Assembly (NCBI RefSeq): GCF_001707885.1
Contig: NZ_MASS01000003.1
Coordinates: forward strand, 1 to 36,891
Length of the DNA stretch: 36,891 bases
Direction of reading: 5' to 3'
DNA from: Desulfosporosinus cupriresistens
Lineage (GTDB): Bacteria; Bacillota; Desulfitobacteriia; Desulfitobacteriales; Desulfitobacteriaceae
The position numbers were made by a program, and so were the translations under genes. Below the pieces are notes generated by a model, which did not search any database, was not told the DNA's origin, and was given only the letters and a program-made list of their open reading frames with translations. Positions 8,472 to 16,395 of this stretch are shown here, piece after piece; positions within the stretch are counted from its first letter, which is position 1; every line of letters begins with the position of its first letter.

Positions 8472-9485
8472 ATGAGGAAAATGAATCGGAATCAAGTAGT
8501 GGTCTTCAGTCTGGGCATTTTGCTCATTTTCTCAATCATCATCTCCATTCGGTTTGGCCGCTACCCTATCCCCAGCAAAGAACTCCTGGGAATTTTGCTC
8601 TCCAAATTTTATCCCCTAGAGAAATTTTGGCCCGTACAGGTTGAAATTGTGCTGCTCAATATCAGGCTACCGCGCATCCTTTTAGCCTGTCTGGTGGGCA
8701 GCTGCCTAGCTGCTGCGGGCGCAGCCTATCAAGGGGTTTTTCAAAACCCTATGGCGGCGCCGGATGTCTTGGGGGCCTCTCAGGGGGCCGCCTTTGGAGC
8801 TGCTTTGGCGATCCTCTATTACAGAAACAGTACTTTTATTACCTGCAGCGCCTTTTTCTTCTCACTTCTGACGGTGGCTTTAGTGTTTCTTATCAGTCAG
8901 CGTGCCCAAGGAAAAAGCATTCTGGCTTTAGTTCTGTCGGGAATCATGATCAGCTCCCTCTTCTCCGCGGGTACATCGTTTATCAAATTAGTGGCTGATC
9001 CCACCGATCAGCTTCCCGCTATCACCTATTGGCTGATGGGAAGCCTGGCGGGAGCAAAGTTCAGCGATATTTTATTCTCCATAATACCCATGAGCCTTGG
9101 GCTTATTCCTTTGCTGCTTCTGCGCTGGCGCTTGAATGTTCTCACTTTAGGGGACGATGAAGCCAAGACCATGGGAGTCAATGTCCGTAAAATCCGCCTG
9201 CTGGTCATCATCTGCGCCACCATTGTCACGGCAGCCAGTGTATCCGTAAGCGGCATGATCGGCTGGGTAGGTCTGATCATCCCCCATTTGGCCAGAAAAC
9301 TGGTGGGAAACAATTTCAATCATCTTATGCCCGCATCCATGTTACTCGGGGCAATTTTCCTCTTGTTTGTGGACAATTTCTCAAGAAATTTGTTTACAAC
9401 GGAAATCCCCCTGGGGATACTCACTGCTTTTATCGGGGCACCCTTTTTCATTTACTTAATTACCAGAAAGGGGGAAAGTTTTTGA
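8472..9485 (+). CDS. FecCD-family ABC transporter permease
   Basis: Integral membrane subunit of a class II (BtuC/FhuB/MolB type) importer, 337 aa, a normal length. The family landmarks are present: RLPRILLACLVGSCLAAAGA with the following QGVFQNPMAAPDVLG loop, the ATPase-coupling region SGMIGWVGLIIPHLAR, and the C-terminal EIPLGILTAFIGAPFF. The start is the ATG 7 nt after AGAAGGCGG; the in-frame ATG 33 bp upstream precedes that ribosome site. It overlaps the ATPase gene by 4 bp. Substrates of this family include ferric siderophores, haem, cobalamin and molybdate/tungstate. Confidence 0.95.
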   Translation: MRKMNRNQVVVFSLGILLIFSIIISIRFGRYPIPSKELLGILLSKFYPLEKFWPVQVEIVLLNIRLPRILLACLVGSCLAAAGAAYQGVFQNPMAAPDVLGASQGAAFGAALAILYYRNSTFITCSAFFFSLLTVALVFLISQRAQGKSILALVLSGIMISSLFSAGTSFIKLVADPTDQLPAITYWLMGSLAGAKFSDILFSIIPMSLGLIPLLLLRWRLNVLTLGDDEAKTMGVNVRKIRLLVIICATIVTAASVSVSGMIGWVGLIIPHLARKLVGNNFNHLMPASMLLGAIFLLFVDNFSRNLFTTEIPLGILTAFIGAPFFIYLITRKGESF

Positions 9486-10288
9486 GTATTGAGGTGGCTA
9501 ATCTGAGTTTCAGCTATGGGGATCGGCTTATTCTCGATGGGATCAGCTTTGTGGCCAAGGATAAGGAATTGTTATCTATCCTGGGGCCGAATGGTACAGG
9601 AAAAAGCACGCTGTTTCGCTGTATCCTCGGTCTGCTCAGCAAATATAAAGGGCAGGCTCTTTTGAACGGCATTGACATTCGTAATTTTGGGATCCAGGAA
9701 ATGGCCCAGGTCATCGCCTATATCCCTCAATCACACTATCCTTCCTTTAACTATACGGTCTTCGATATGGTTCTCATGGGCACCACCGTTCAGGTATCCA
9801 CTATTTCCAGCCCGGGCACCAAACAGCGCAAACTTGCGGAGTCTGCTTTGGAACGCCTGGGCATCGCTCATTTAAAGCAGCGGGGCTACACCCAGATCAG
9901 CGGCGGAGAACGGCAGCTTGTTTTAATGGCCCGGGCCCTAGTCCAGGAAGCCAGAATCCTAATCCTGGATGAACCTACTGCCAATCTGGACTTCGGCAAC
10001 CAGATCCGGGTTCTCACCCAGATAAAATCCTTGGCCAAAGAAGGGTATACCATTATCCAATCCACTCATAATCCGGATCAGACCTTTTTATTTTCGGACA
10101 GAGTAATGGCTATGAAGGATGGCAAAGTTCTGGCTCTAGGCGCACCCTGTGAGGTGCTTACCCAAGAGCTCATTCAACAGCTCTACGGAATAGAAGTTGA
10201 GCTGCAAAGCCTCTATGAAGACAAAGCCAGAGTCTGCATTCCTAAGAGCATAATCGAAAGCAAATGCCCGCAACAATTTTGCTCTTAA
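9482..10288 (+). CDS. ABC transporter ATP-binding protein (FecE/BtuD/MolC type)
   Basis: 268-aa ATPase energising the importer. Walker A is GPNGTGKST, the Q-loop is in IPQSHYP, the signature is ISGGERQLV (LSGGQ variant), Walker B is ILILDEPTANLD and the H-loop is STHNPDQ. All are intact. It starts with TTG whose TTGA overlaps the permease stop, with GGGGGA just upstream, so translation is coupled. The C-terminus after the H-loop is short, with no extra domain beyond a Cys-containing tail (CPQQFCS). Confidence 0.95.
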   Translation: MSIEVANLSFSYGDRLILDGISFVAKDKELLSILGPNGTGKSTLFRCILGLLSKYKGQALLNGIDIRNFGIQEMAQVIAYIPQSHYPSFNYTVFDMVLMGTTVQVSTISSPGTKQRKLAESALERLGIAHLKQRGYTQISGGERQLVLMARALVQEARILILDEPTANLDFGNQIRVLTQIKSLAKEGYTIIQSTHNPDQTFLFSDRVMAMKDGKVLALGAPCEVLTQELIQQLYGIEVELQSLYEDKARVCIPKSIIESKCPQQFCS

Positions 10289-10320
10289 CATTAGAAATTA
10301 AATATTAAGGAGGACTTCCC

Positions 10321-11427
10321 ATGAGAAAAAAACTTATCGCAGTGCTCATTGTTTTTTGTTTAGCCCTGACCATGACAACAGCCTGCGGCAAACTCACCGG
10401 CGAGCCCAACCAGCCTGCGTCAGCGCCCGCCAACAAGGGTACGGATGACAAAGCAACGGTCAGTTTTATGGATTCAGCCGGGCGAGTCGTTGAAATCCCC
10501 AAGCATATTACCCGCATTGTCCCTTCCGGCTCTATGGCTCAGATCGTCCTCTTTGCCTTGGCCCCGGATATGTTTGTGGGTCTTTCCGGAAAATGGGCTC
10601 CGGTTGCTGAGCAATATCTCGCTACCAAATACTACAATCTCCCCGTTCTGGGGCAGCTGTACGGAACTGCGGATCTGAATCTTGAGGAAATAGACAAGGT
10701 TAATCCCCAGCTTATCATTGACGTGGGTGATCCTAAATCCACCATCGTGGATGATATGGACGGGCTGACAAAACAGGTGGGAATTCCCGCAGTTCATATC
10801 AACGCAACCACGGAAACCATGGGCGACGCCTATCGGATGCTTGGCAAGCTGCTGGGCAGAGAAAAAGAAGCTGCAGTCCTCAACCAATACTGTGAAGAAA
10901 TCAAGCAGAATACCGATGAGATTATGAAAAAGGTCGGCGAAGACGGTAAAGTGAATCTGCTCTATTGTTCCGGAGATAAGGGGCTTAATGTCCTGGCCAA
11001 AGGCTCATTCCACGCCGAGATTCTTGATCAGGTCGGCAACAATGTGGCCGTGGTCAAAGACATCTCCAGCAAGGGTAACGGAAATCCAGTGGATTTAGAA
11101 CAGATCATCTTGTGGAACCCTGATGTGATTATTTTTGCCCCTGACAGCATTTACAGCACGGTTGCCCAGGAGAAGTCCTGGCAGGGAATAAAGGCCATCA
11201 AGAATGGCAACTATTACGAAGTGCCCCTTGGCCCTTATAACTGGATGGGCTCCCCTCCCTCTGTCAACCGTTATATGGGCATGATTTGGCTTACTCAGTT
11301 GTTATATCCCGACCAAACCCAGTATGATCTCTATAAAGAAGCAGCACGTTATTACGATTTATTCTATCACTCCAAATTAACGGAAGCTCAATACAAAGCA
11401 TTGGTAGCCAATTCGATTTTGCGCTAA
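10321..11427 (+). CDS. ABC transporter substrate-binding lipoprotein (TroA/BtuF fold)
   Basis: 368 aa. A signal peptide (MRKKLIAVLIVFCLALTMTTAC) ends in a lipoprotein cysteine, followed by a flexible linker rich in Pro/Ala. The mature part is a Periplasmic_binding_2 protein with SAGRVVEIPKHITRIVPSG near the start, a helical backbone and the C-terminal GPYNWMGSPPSVNRYMGM segment. AAGGAGG lies 5 nt before the ATG. The ligand cannot be read from the sequence. Ferric complexes are the usual label for this class, but the MolA-type molybdate/tungstate binders share the same fold and operon layout. Confidence 0.92.
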   Translation: MRKKLIAVLIVFCLALTMTTACGKLTGEPNQPASAPANKGTDDKATVSFMDSAGRVVEIPKHITRIVPSGSMAQIVLFALAPDMFVGLSGKWAPVAEQYLATKYYNLPVLGQLYGTADLNLEEIDKVNPQLIIDVGDPKSTIVDDMDGLTKQVGIPAVHINATTETMGDAYRMLGKLLGREKEAAVLNQYCEEIKQNTDEIMKKVGEDGKVNLLYCSGDKGLNVLAKGSFHAEILDQVGNNVAVVKDISSKGNGNPVDLEQIILWNPDVIIFAPDSIYSTVAQEKSWQGIKAIKNGNYYEVPLGPYNWMGSPPSVNRYMGMIWLTQLLYPDQTQYDLYKEAARYYDLFYHSKLTEAQYKALVANSILR

Positions 11428-11439
11428 TCACTGCCACCC

Positions 11440-11481
11440 GGGAGTGTCGCCAAACTACTTTTAGTAGTAAGCGATGCTCCC
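11440..11481 (+). terminator. two-level hairpin after the ABC operon
   Basis: Outer arms GGGAG-TG-TCGC and GCGA-TG-CTCCC enclose an inner CTACT-TTTT-AGTAG hairpin, 12 bp after the lipoprotein stop. Only a weak T-run follows (CCTTTGATT), so it may be a terminator or an mRNA-stabilising structure. From here to 11671 I see no gene. Confidence 0.55.
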
Positions 11482-11671
11482 CTTTGATTCTCAAGCCAGG
11501 AGTACGTCAACGCGTTGCTGATCAATCCTATCTAGATAATTTATACCAGTATAATTTCACTCCTAGTAACATAATAAAATTTGTATTACTATAATTCTTG
11601 AAGAACTGGTAAAATAAACAAAAAATTTTTATTAACTTGCAGAAAGTCTAAAAATTAAAGGAGGACATGTC

Positions 11672-12472
11672 ATGAAAATACAATCACTAAAACTAGTTTG
11701 TTTTTCACCTACGGGGACAACAAAAGCGATTATTCAAGGTATTGCGCGCGGAATTAATCAAAGCACTGTGGAACTAATAGATATTACGAAACCAGATGCG
11801 AGAAAACAACAATTACAAACATCGGAAAATGAATTACTTGTTGTTGCAGTGCCAGTTTATATAGGAAGAGTGCCTGCACTTTTAATTGAATGGCTGCATG
11901 CGATTAAAGCTTGTAATACACCTGCTGTATGTATCGTCGTTTATGGTAATCGTGTGTATGACGATGCACTACTTGAGCTTAAAGATATTTTGATAAAACG
12001 CGGATGTATGCCGATCGCCTGTGCAGCCTATATTGGAGAACACTCCTTTTCTAGTTCCGAAACTCCGATAGCCGAAGCCCGTCCTGATGCAAGTGACTTA
12101 AATCACGCAGAATTATTCGGACGTAAAATAAAGGAAAAACTTCTATCTGTTTTATCAGTCGATCACATTTCTGATATAAATATACCTGGCAACTATCCCT
12201 ATAGAGGAGATTCGAAGCTATGGAGTGTTGATTTCATAGCAATTAGTAATGAGTGTACGCAATGCGGAATTTGTGCTGAAGGGTGTCCTGTTGGTGCTAT
12301 CGATTCAGAAAATAGTAATTTGATTGATCAGGAAAAATGCATCACGTGTTGTGCCTGCATCAAGAACTGTCCTCAAAACGCCAGAACTATGAAAACCGGT
12401 CTAGTCAAAGATGCTGCTATGCGATTAAATAAACTGTATAAAGAGCGAAAAGAGCCGGTATTCTTTTTTTAA
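11672..12472 (+). CDS. flavodoxin-2x[4Fe-4S] fusion protein (EFR1-like)
   Basis: 266-aa electron-transfer protein. The N-terminal flavodoxin-like domain has an FMN phosphate loop FSPTGTTK (11-18) and the strand VVAVPVYIGRVPALL. The C-terminal bacterial ferredoxin domain has two complete CxxCxxCxxxC sets (C195/198/201/205 and C223/226/229/233), each followed by P or PQ. This order matches the EFR1 family of Clostridia. The cytosolic role is unknown; a redox reaction fed by ferredoxin is likely. AAAGGAGG lies 5 nt before the ATG. It stands alone between the ABC operon and a convergent methyltransferase gene. AT content is higher than in the preceding block. Confidence 0.9.
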   Translation: MKIQSLKLVCFSPTGTTKAIIQGIARGINQSTVELIDITKPDARKQQLQTSENELLVVAVPVYIGRVPALLIEWLHAIKACNTPAVCIVVYGNRVYDDALLELKDILIKRGCMPIACAAYIGEHSFSSSETPIAEARPDASDLNHAELFGRKIKEKLLSVLSVDHISDINIPGNYPYRGDSKLWSVDFIAISNECTQCGICAEGCPVGAIDSENSNLIDQEKCITCCACIKNCPQNARTMKTGLVKDAAMRLNKLYKERKEPVFFF

Positions 12473-12572
12473 AGACCAAAGGATAATTCTTTTCAACAAT
12501 AATTATCGTTTTCATTGATACTCTCCTTTCCAAATGATATAAACTGCCCGCTAACCTAATGAATATAATTCA

Positions 12573-12608
12573 AGAGGACAACCTTTGCCACGACAAAGAT
12601 CATCCTCT
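12573..12608 (-). terminator. hairpin after the methyltransferase gene
   Basis: On the minus strand AGAGGA-(4)-CTTTG, a 6-nt loop, then CAAAG-(4)-TCCTCT, two base-paired blocks with a symmetric internal loop, 2 nt past the stop codon. Only a short T-poor tail follows. Its position between converging genes supports a terminator. Confidence 0.5.
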
Positions 12609-12610
12609 TA

Positions 12611-13477
12611 TTATAACTTTTCAGCATAAACCATTCGCTCGATTGGGGTTGAGGCAAGTATCCGACCAGACGGTTTAACATATTTATCAGCTAATTCATC
12701 GTAACCCACGTCCTCTATTACTTCCCAACCATAATCTTTAAGAAAATTTGACCACATTCTCTGCTCCATCCCAAAAATCCATATTTCCTTTGTTACCCAC
12801 TTTTTGTAGCCTTTTTCCCAGTCATACATCGCTCGGCCATCAAGAAAGTCCTTGATGACATATGTGAAAGCAATACGGCTACCCGTTGCGGCCTGAGCCA
12901 GAAAGTCAAAGGTTGATCTAATGCCTTTCTCTGTCAGATATTGTGTAACAGCTTCCCATATAAAAAATGTCCGTTTGTCCGTCGAGTATCCGTTCGATTT
13001 TAGGACAGTACCAAGATCTTCATGATCAAAGTCAATTTCAACGAGTCTGACATGTGAGGGTATTGAACCGAAGACGTTAAGAAGTCGCTCCTTCTTTGAT
13101 TTAATGTTTTGAGGTTGATCAAGCTCAAAAACAGGTTTACCTGAAATGGCGGGTAGCCGATATGCTCGAGTATCAAATCCCGCACCCAGATTTACTACAG
13201 CGTCAATCTGATTAAGTGAATCGATTAGTTTTTCATCAATATAGCGTTTTCTGCACATCATACCGCTCCATATACCGGGAGCATCTTTCTCTGTTGCCCG
13301 AACCATCCAATTCCTGACCAACTTAAAGTTCATAAACCATAGAAATGCTCTAGCCCCATTTGGTAGTATTTTATAAGCCAATTCATCTTCGATGATGCGT
13401 TCCTTTTTGGGAAAGTATTGCTCAATTGCAATGACTGCCGTAGGACCGGCACCCGTTTTAGCAGCCGCTTTGGCCAT
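12611..13477 (-). CDS. class I SAM-dependent methyltransferase, LCMT/PPM1 family
   Basis: 288 aa from the ATG that follows AAGGGGG by 7 nt; an in-frame upstream Met would place that ribosome site inside the gene. The family motif NLGAGFDTRAYRL (96-108) is the SAM-binding loop. FELDQPQ (117-123) holds the acidic residue expected to bind the SAM ribose. A later FFIWEAVTQYL motif is typical of leucine-carboxyl-methyltransferase-like enzymes. Bacterial members methylate small acids or unknown substrates. It sits about 145 bp after the start of the UvrA-like gene's operon direction (same strand, downstream of it) and may be expressed with it. Substrate unknown. Confidence 0.88.
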   Translation of the reverse strand: MAKAAAKTGAGPTAVIAIEQYFPKKERIIEDELAYKILPNGARAFLWFMNFKLVRNWMVRATEKDAPGIWSGMMCRKRYIDEKLIDSLNQIDAVVNLGAGFDTRAYRLPAISGKPVFELDQPQNIKSKKERLLNVFGSIPSHVRLVEIDFDHEDLGTVLKSNGYSTDKRTFFIWEAVTQYLTEKGIRSTFDFLAQAATGSRIAFTYVIKDFLDGRAMYDWEKGYKKWVTKEIWIFGMEQRMWSNFLKDYGWEVIEDVGYDELADKYVKPSGRILASTPIERMVYAEKL

Positions 13478-13622
13478 GATATATTCCCCCTTGTCAATTA
13501 GTCCCCTGATGTTACACCCTTGCTGATGTGATATCAACCTCCTTGCTTATCTCGCGCCCGACACTCAGACTCGTAATAAAGGGCCGTTTTAGTGAGTCAG
13601 GGGAGACTAAACTCCCACTCGT

Positions 13623-15860
13623 TTACAAGTATTTTGCAGTAATCGACTCTTTACAGCTTCTCAAGTTACCAGGTGTTCCTTCATAAAGAATCTGTCCACC
13701 CCTGCTGCCACCCTCAGGACCTACGTCAATAATCCAATCGGCATTACGAATTACATCCAGGTTATGTTCTATGACAATAACTGTATTGCCCTTGTCAACA
13801 AGACGATCAATAATGGTCAAAATGCCGGTAATATCAGACATATGCAAACCAGTTGTAGGCTCGTCCATGATATAGATATTACCCTTTTTGCTTAATTCCT
13901 TGGCAAGCTTTAAACGTTGACATTCTCCACCGGAAAGGGTGTCTAACGGCTGTCCCAGCGTCATATAATGCAGACCGACATCGACAATATACTTCAGCTT
14001 GTTTTTGATTTCTTTTTGAACAAAAAACTCAACCGCTTCTGCAATGGTCATATCAAGTAATTCAACAATGGTCTTACCATTGTACTTATACTCCAAAGCC
14101 TCATGCTTATACCGTCTACCGCCGCATTCCTCACAAATGGTTTCAATAGAATCCATGAAAGAAAGATCTGTTTCGATATAACCTCGCCCTTTACAAGCCT
14201 CGCATGCACCCTGTGAATTATAACTGAATAATCCAGCGCTTACCTTGTTTTCATCAGCAAACAATTTACGTATTTCATCCATAATGCCAGTAAAGGTTGC
14301 TGGATTTGAACGTAAATTTGCGCTGACTGCGGACTGGTCGATAATGATGGCATCTTTAAATTCCTTTGCAAAGACACCATTAACAAGCGTAGACTTGCCG
14401 GAACCGGCAACTCCTGTAACAACAGTAAATATACCTTTAGGTATTCGTAAACTGACATTTTTCAAATTGTATAAACTACTCTTTTTCGTTTCATAGAAAG
14501 CTTTACTTGTCCTTGGCTTACTCTTAATCGGCGAGCTCCTTCCAATATATTCTCCTGTAAGCGTCTTGGATTTCAAAAGGTCGTTATAGCTGCCCTCAAA
14601 CACGATCCTACCGCCGTTTGTGCCTGCATGTGGCCCAACATCCACGATGTAATCGGCAACCTTTATGACATCAGGGTCATGCTCTACCACGATTACTGTA
14701 TTGCCTTTATCTCGCAATTTTATAAGCAGTTCGTTAAGCCTGTGCACATCTCTGGTGTGTAATCCGATGCTTGGCTCATCGAAAATATACATGACATCCG
14801 TCAAGCTGCTGGTAAGGTGCTTGACCATTTTAACACGTTGTGATTCCCCACCGGATAATGTAGAAGTTTCTCTATCCAAGCTTACATAAGCTAGCCCAAT
14901 CTGTATTAAATCATTCAACTGCTCAGTCAAATTTTTAATAATAGGCTTTACGCTATTATCATCTGTTTTTTGTATCAATTCCAGTAGCGCATCCACCTGC
15001 ATACCCAAAAAATCTGCTATTGAATATCCCATGATCTTCGACGACAAAACACTTTCGGTATATCGTTTGCCCCCACAATCATGGCACTGCTTTTCAGTGA
15101 CGAATGGCTCAATTTTCTTCTTTGATGCCTCCGATTTTTCAAACTCGGTTTTGATGTTCTGACCTATGAATCTCTCAACAAGACCTGCATAAGTGGTGTT
15201 CATTCCGTCAACGATGGCCGAATTAATTTTTACCGGTTTACAATATACAAGCTTGTCGTATTCCTCTTTTGAATAATCCTTGATTTTTTTGTCACAATCA
15301 AAAAAGCCTGTTGAGGCATACATTTTCCACTGCCAATTACCAGGTTTATAGCCCGGCAACAAAATCGCCCCTTCGTTTAACGACTTCTCTTTATCCAACG
15401 CTTTGTCAAGATCAAGTGTTACTATCCTTCCGATCCCCTCACAGGTCTTGCACATTCCATTTGGGTCATTAAACGAAAAATAATTGGAAGGGCCAATATG
15501 CGGCTGTCCGATTCGTGAAAACAGCAGCCTGATTAGTGGATTGATATCCGTTATTGTTCCGAGTGTTGAACGTGAATTACCGCCTATCCTCTTTTGATCA
15601 ACTGTGATTGCTAACGATAGGTTTTCAATCGCATCAACATCCGGATGACCATGCTTAGGTAAATAAATTTGAATAAATTTGCTAAAGGTTTCATTCAATT
15701 GCCGGCCAGCTTCCTGAGCAATCGTTTCAAATACAATCGATGACTTACCTGACCCTGAAACTCCAGTAAAAATTGTTATTTTCTTTTTCGGAATTTTCAA
15801 ACTGATATTCTTTAAGTTATTCGCACGTGCACCTACTATTTCGATATTCTCATGTTCCAT
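13623..15860 (-). CDS. short UvrA paralogue (ABC ATPase, no UvrB-binding domain)
   Basis: 745 aa, about 200 shorter than canonical UvrA. Two ABC modules: Walker A GVSGSGKSS (33-41) and GVAGSGKST (483-491); signatures LSGGESQR (335-342) and LSGGECQR (642-649); Walker B IFDEPSIGLH and IMDEPTTGLH. Zinc-binding CxxC pairs occur at C137/C140, C259/C262, C553/C556 and C576/C579. After the first Walker A the chain runs directly to the C137 zinc pair. The UvrB-binding domain normally inserted there is missing. Such class II UvrA-like proteins occur in resistance or self-protection settings and DNA-lesion binding rather than standard excision repair. AAGGAG lies 7 nt before the ATG. The downstream methyltransferase is on the same strand. 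Confidence 0.93.
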   Translation of the reverse strand: MEHENIEIVGARANNLKNISLKIPKKKITIFTGVSGSGKSSIVFETIAQEAGRQLNETFSKFIQIYLPKHGHPDVDAIENLSLAITVDQKRIGGNSRSTLGTITDINPLIRLLFSRIGQPHIGPSNYFSFNDPNGMCKTCEGIGRIVTLDLDKALDKEKSLNEGAILLPGYKPGNWQWKMYASTGFFDCDKKIKDYSKEEYDKLVYCKPVKINSAIVDGMNTTYAGLVERFIGQNIKTEFEKSEASKKKIEPFVTEKQCHDCGGKRYTESVLSSKIMGYSIADFLGMQVDALLELIQKTDDNSVKPIIKNLTEQLNDLIQIGLAYVSLDRETSTLSGGESQRVKMVKHLTSSLTDVMYIFDEPSIGLHTRDVHRLNELLIKLRDKGNTVIVVEHDPDVIKVADYIVDVGPHAGTNGGRIVFEGSYNDLLKSKTLTGEYIGRSSPIKSKPRTSKAFYETKKSSLYNLKNVSLRIPKGIFTVVTGVAGSGKSTLVNGVFAKEFKDAIIIDQSAVSANLRSNPATFTGIMDEIRKLFADENKVSAGLFSYNSQGACEACKGRGYIETDLSFMDSIETICEECGGRRYKHEALEYKYNGKTIVELLDMTIAEAVEFFVQKEIKNKLKYIVDVGLHYMTLGQPLDTLSGGECQRLKLAKELSKKGNIYIMDEPTTGLHMSDITGILTIIDRLVDKGNTVIVIEHNLDVIRNADWIIDVGPEGGSRGGQILYEGTPGNLRSCKESITAKYL

Positions 15861-16078
15861 ATTTGGTCTCCTTATATAGAATTTTTTTTAAATCAGCCGT
15901 TTCGATTAACGCAAAAAGCTTTCGATCTCGTCATGATATTGGAAAGTACTGCGAAAAGCTTAACCTCCATGCTATGTACAATTCTTGAGGTGGGAATATG
16001 CTATAGCATTACCTAATACCTGAGTCCACAGTCACGCCTCTAACACTCTTAGTTTGTGGTTACCTTTTAACTTACCAT

Positions 16079-16198
16079 TTAATCTGGGAAACGGGCCCGA
16101 TATGTACTATAATTCCGATAGTGTCCGTATTGAATTTCTACAGAAAACACCCCATCTGGATCTACATTATATATCCATAACCTTATAGAAAACGTAGA
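16079..16198 (-). other. possible gene remnant in the 15861-16258 gap
   Basis: An open minus-strand frame without its own start or ribosome site reads RLWIYNVDPDGVFSVEIQY, then GHYRNYSTYRARFPD and a stop. Its composition is protein-like, but it begins inside the tRNA terminator region. It could be the tail of a lost gene or chance. Nothing else recognisable lies in this roughly 400-bp gap besides the terminator and tRNA. Confidence 0.25.
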
Positions 16199-16203
16199 TA
16201 CCC

Positions 16204-16246
16204 TAAAAAAATATCAGGCATCTCAGTATTCTGAAATGCCTGATAT
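16204..16246 (-). terminator. rho-independent terminator of tRNA-Lys
   Basis: Arms ATATCAGGCATTTCAG and CTGAGATGCCTGATAT (one mismatch) with an AATA loop, followed on the minus strand by a run of T. It lies 12 nt beyond the tRNA 3' end. Confidence 0.9.
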
Positions 16247-16258
16247 CAAATTTCGTTT

Positions 16259-16334
16259 TGGTGCGCCACCCAGGGATCGAACCAGGGACCTGCCGATTAA
16301 GAGTCGGATGCTCTACCAGCTGAGCTAGTGGCGC
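16259..16334 (-). tRNA. tRNA-Lys (anticodon CTT), CCA encoded
   Basis: 76 nt cloverleaf. Acceptor stem GCGCCAC/GTGGCGC, then A and an encoded CCA. The D-arm has AGCTCAGCTGGTAGAGCA. The anticodon loop is CTCTTAA, giving anticodon CTT for AAG codons. The T-arm is CCTGG-TTCGATC-CCTGG. It has its own promoter and terminator and is therefore a single-gene transcript. Confidence 0.97.
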
Positions 16335-16350
16335 GTTAACAACAATCAAT

Positions 16351-16379
16351 AGTATACTTCTAAAGCATAAAATAGTCAA
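16351..16379 (-). promoter_or_regulatory. sigmaA promoter of tRNA-Lys
   Basis: On the minus strand TTGACT (16374-16379), 17 nt, TATACT (16351-16356), about 17 nt upstream of the mature tRNA 5' end. It sits between the pepV stop and the tRNA. Confidence 0.88.
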
Positions 16380-16395
16380 GCCTTTTTTATGCTTG

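Noticed and set aside
11656..11671. Riboswitch or attenuator before the EFR1-like gene
   Set aside because: The 11482-11671 leader is AT-rich with no convincing paired structure or known aptamer core.
16259..16334. tRNA-Lys as an occupied attachment site
   Set aside because: No duplicated 3' tRNA end, integrase or prophage genes are visible nearby.
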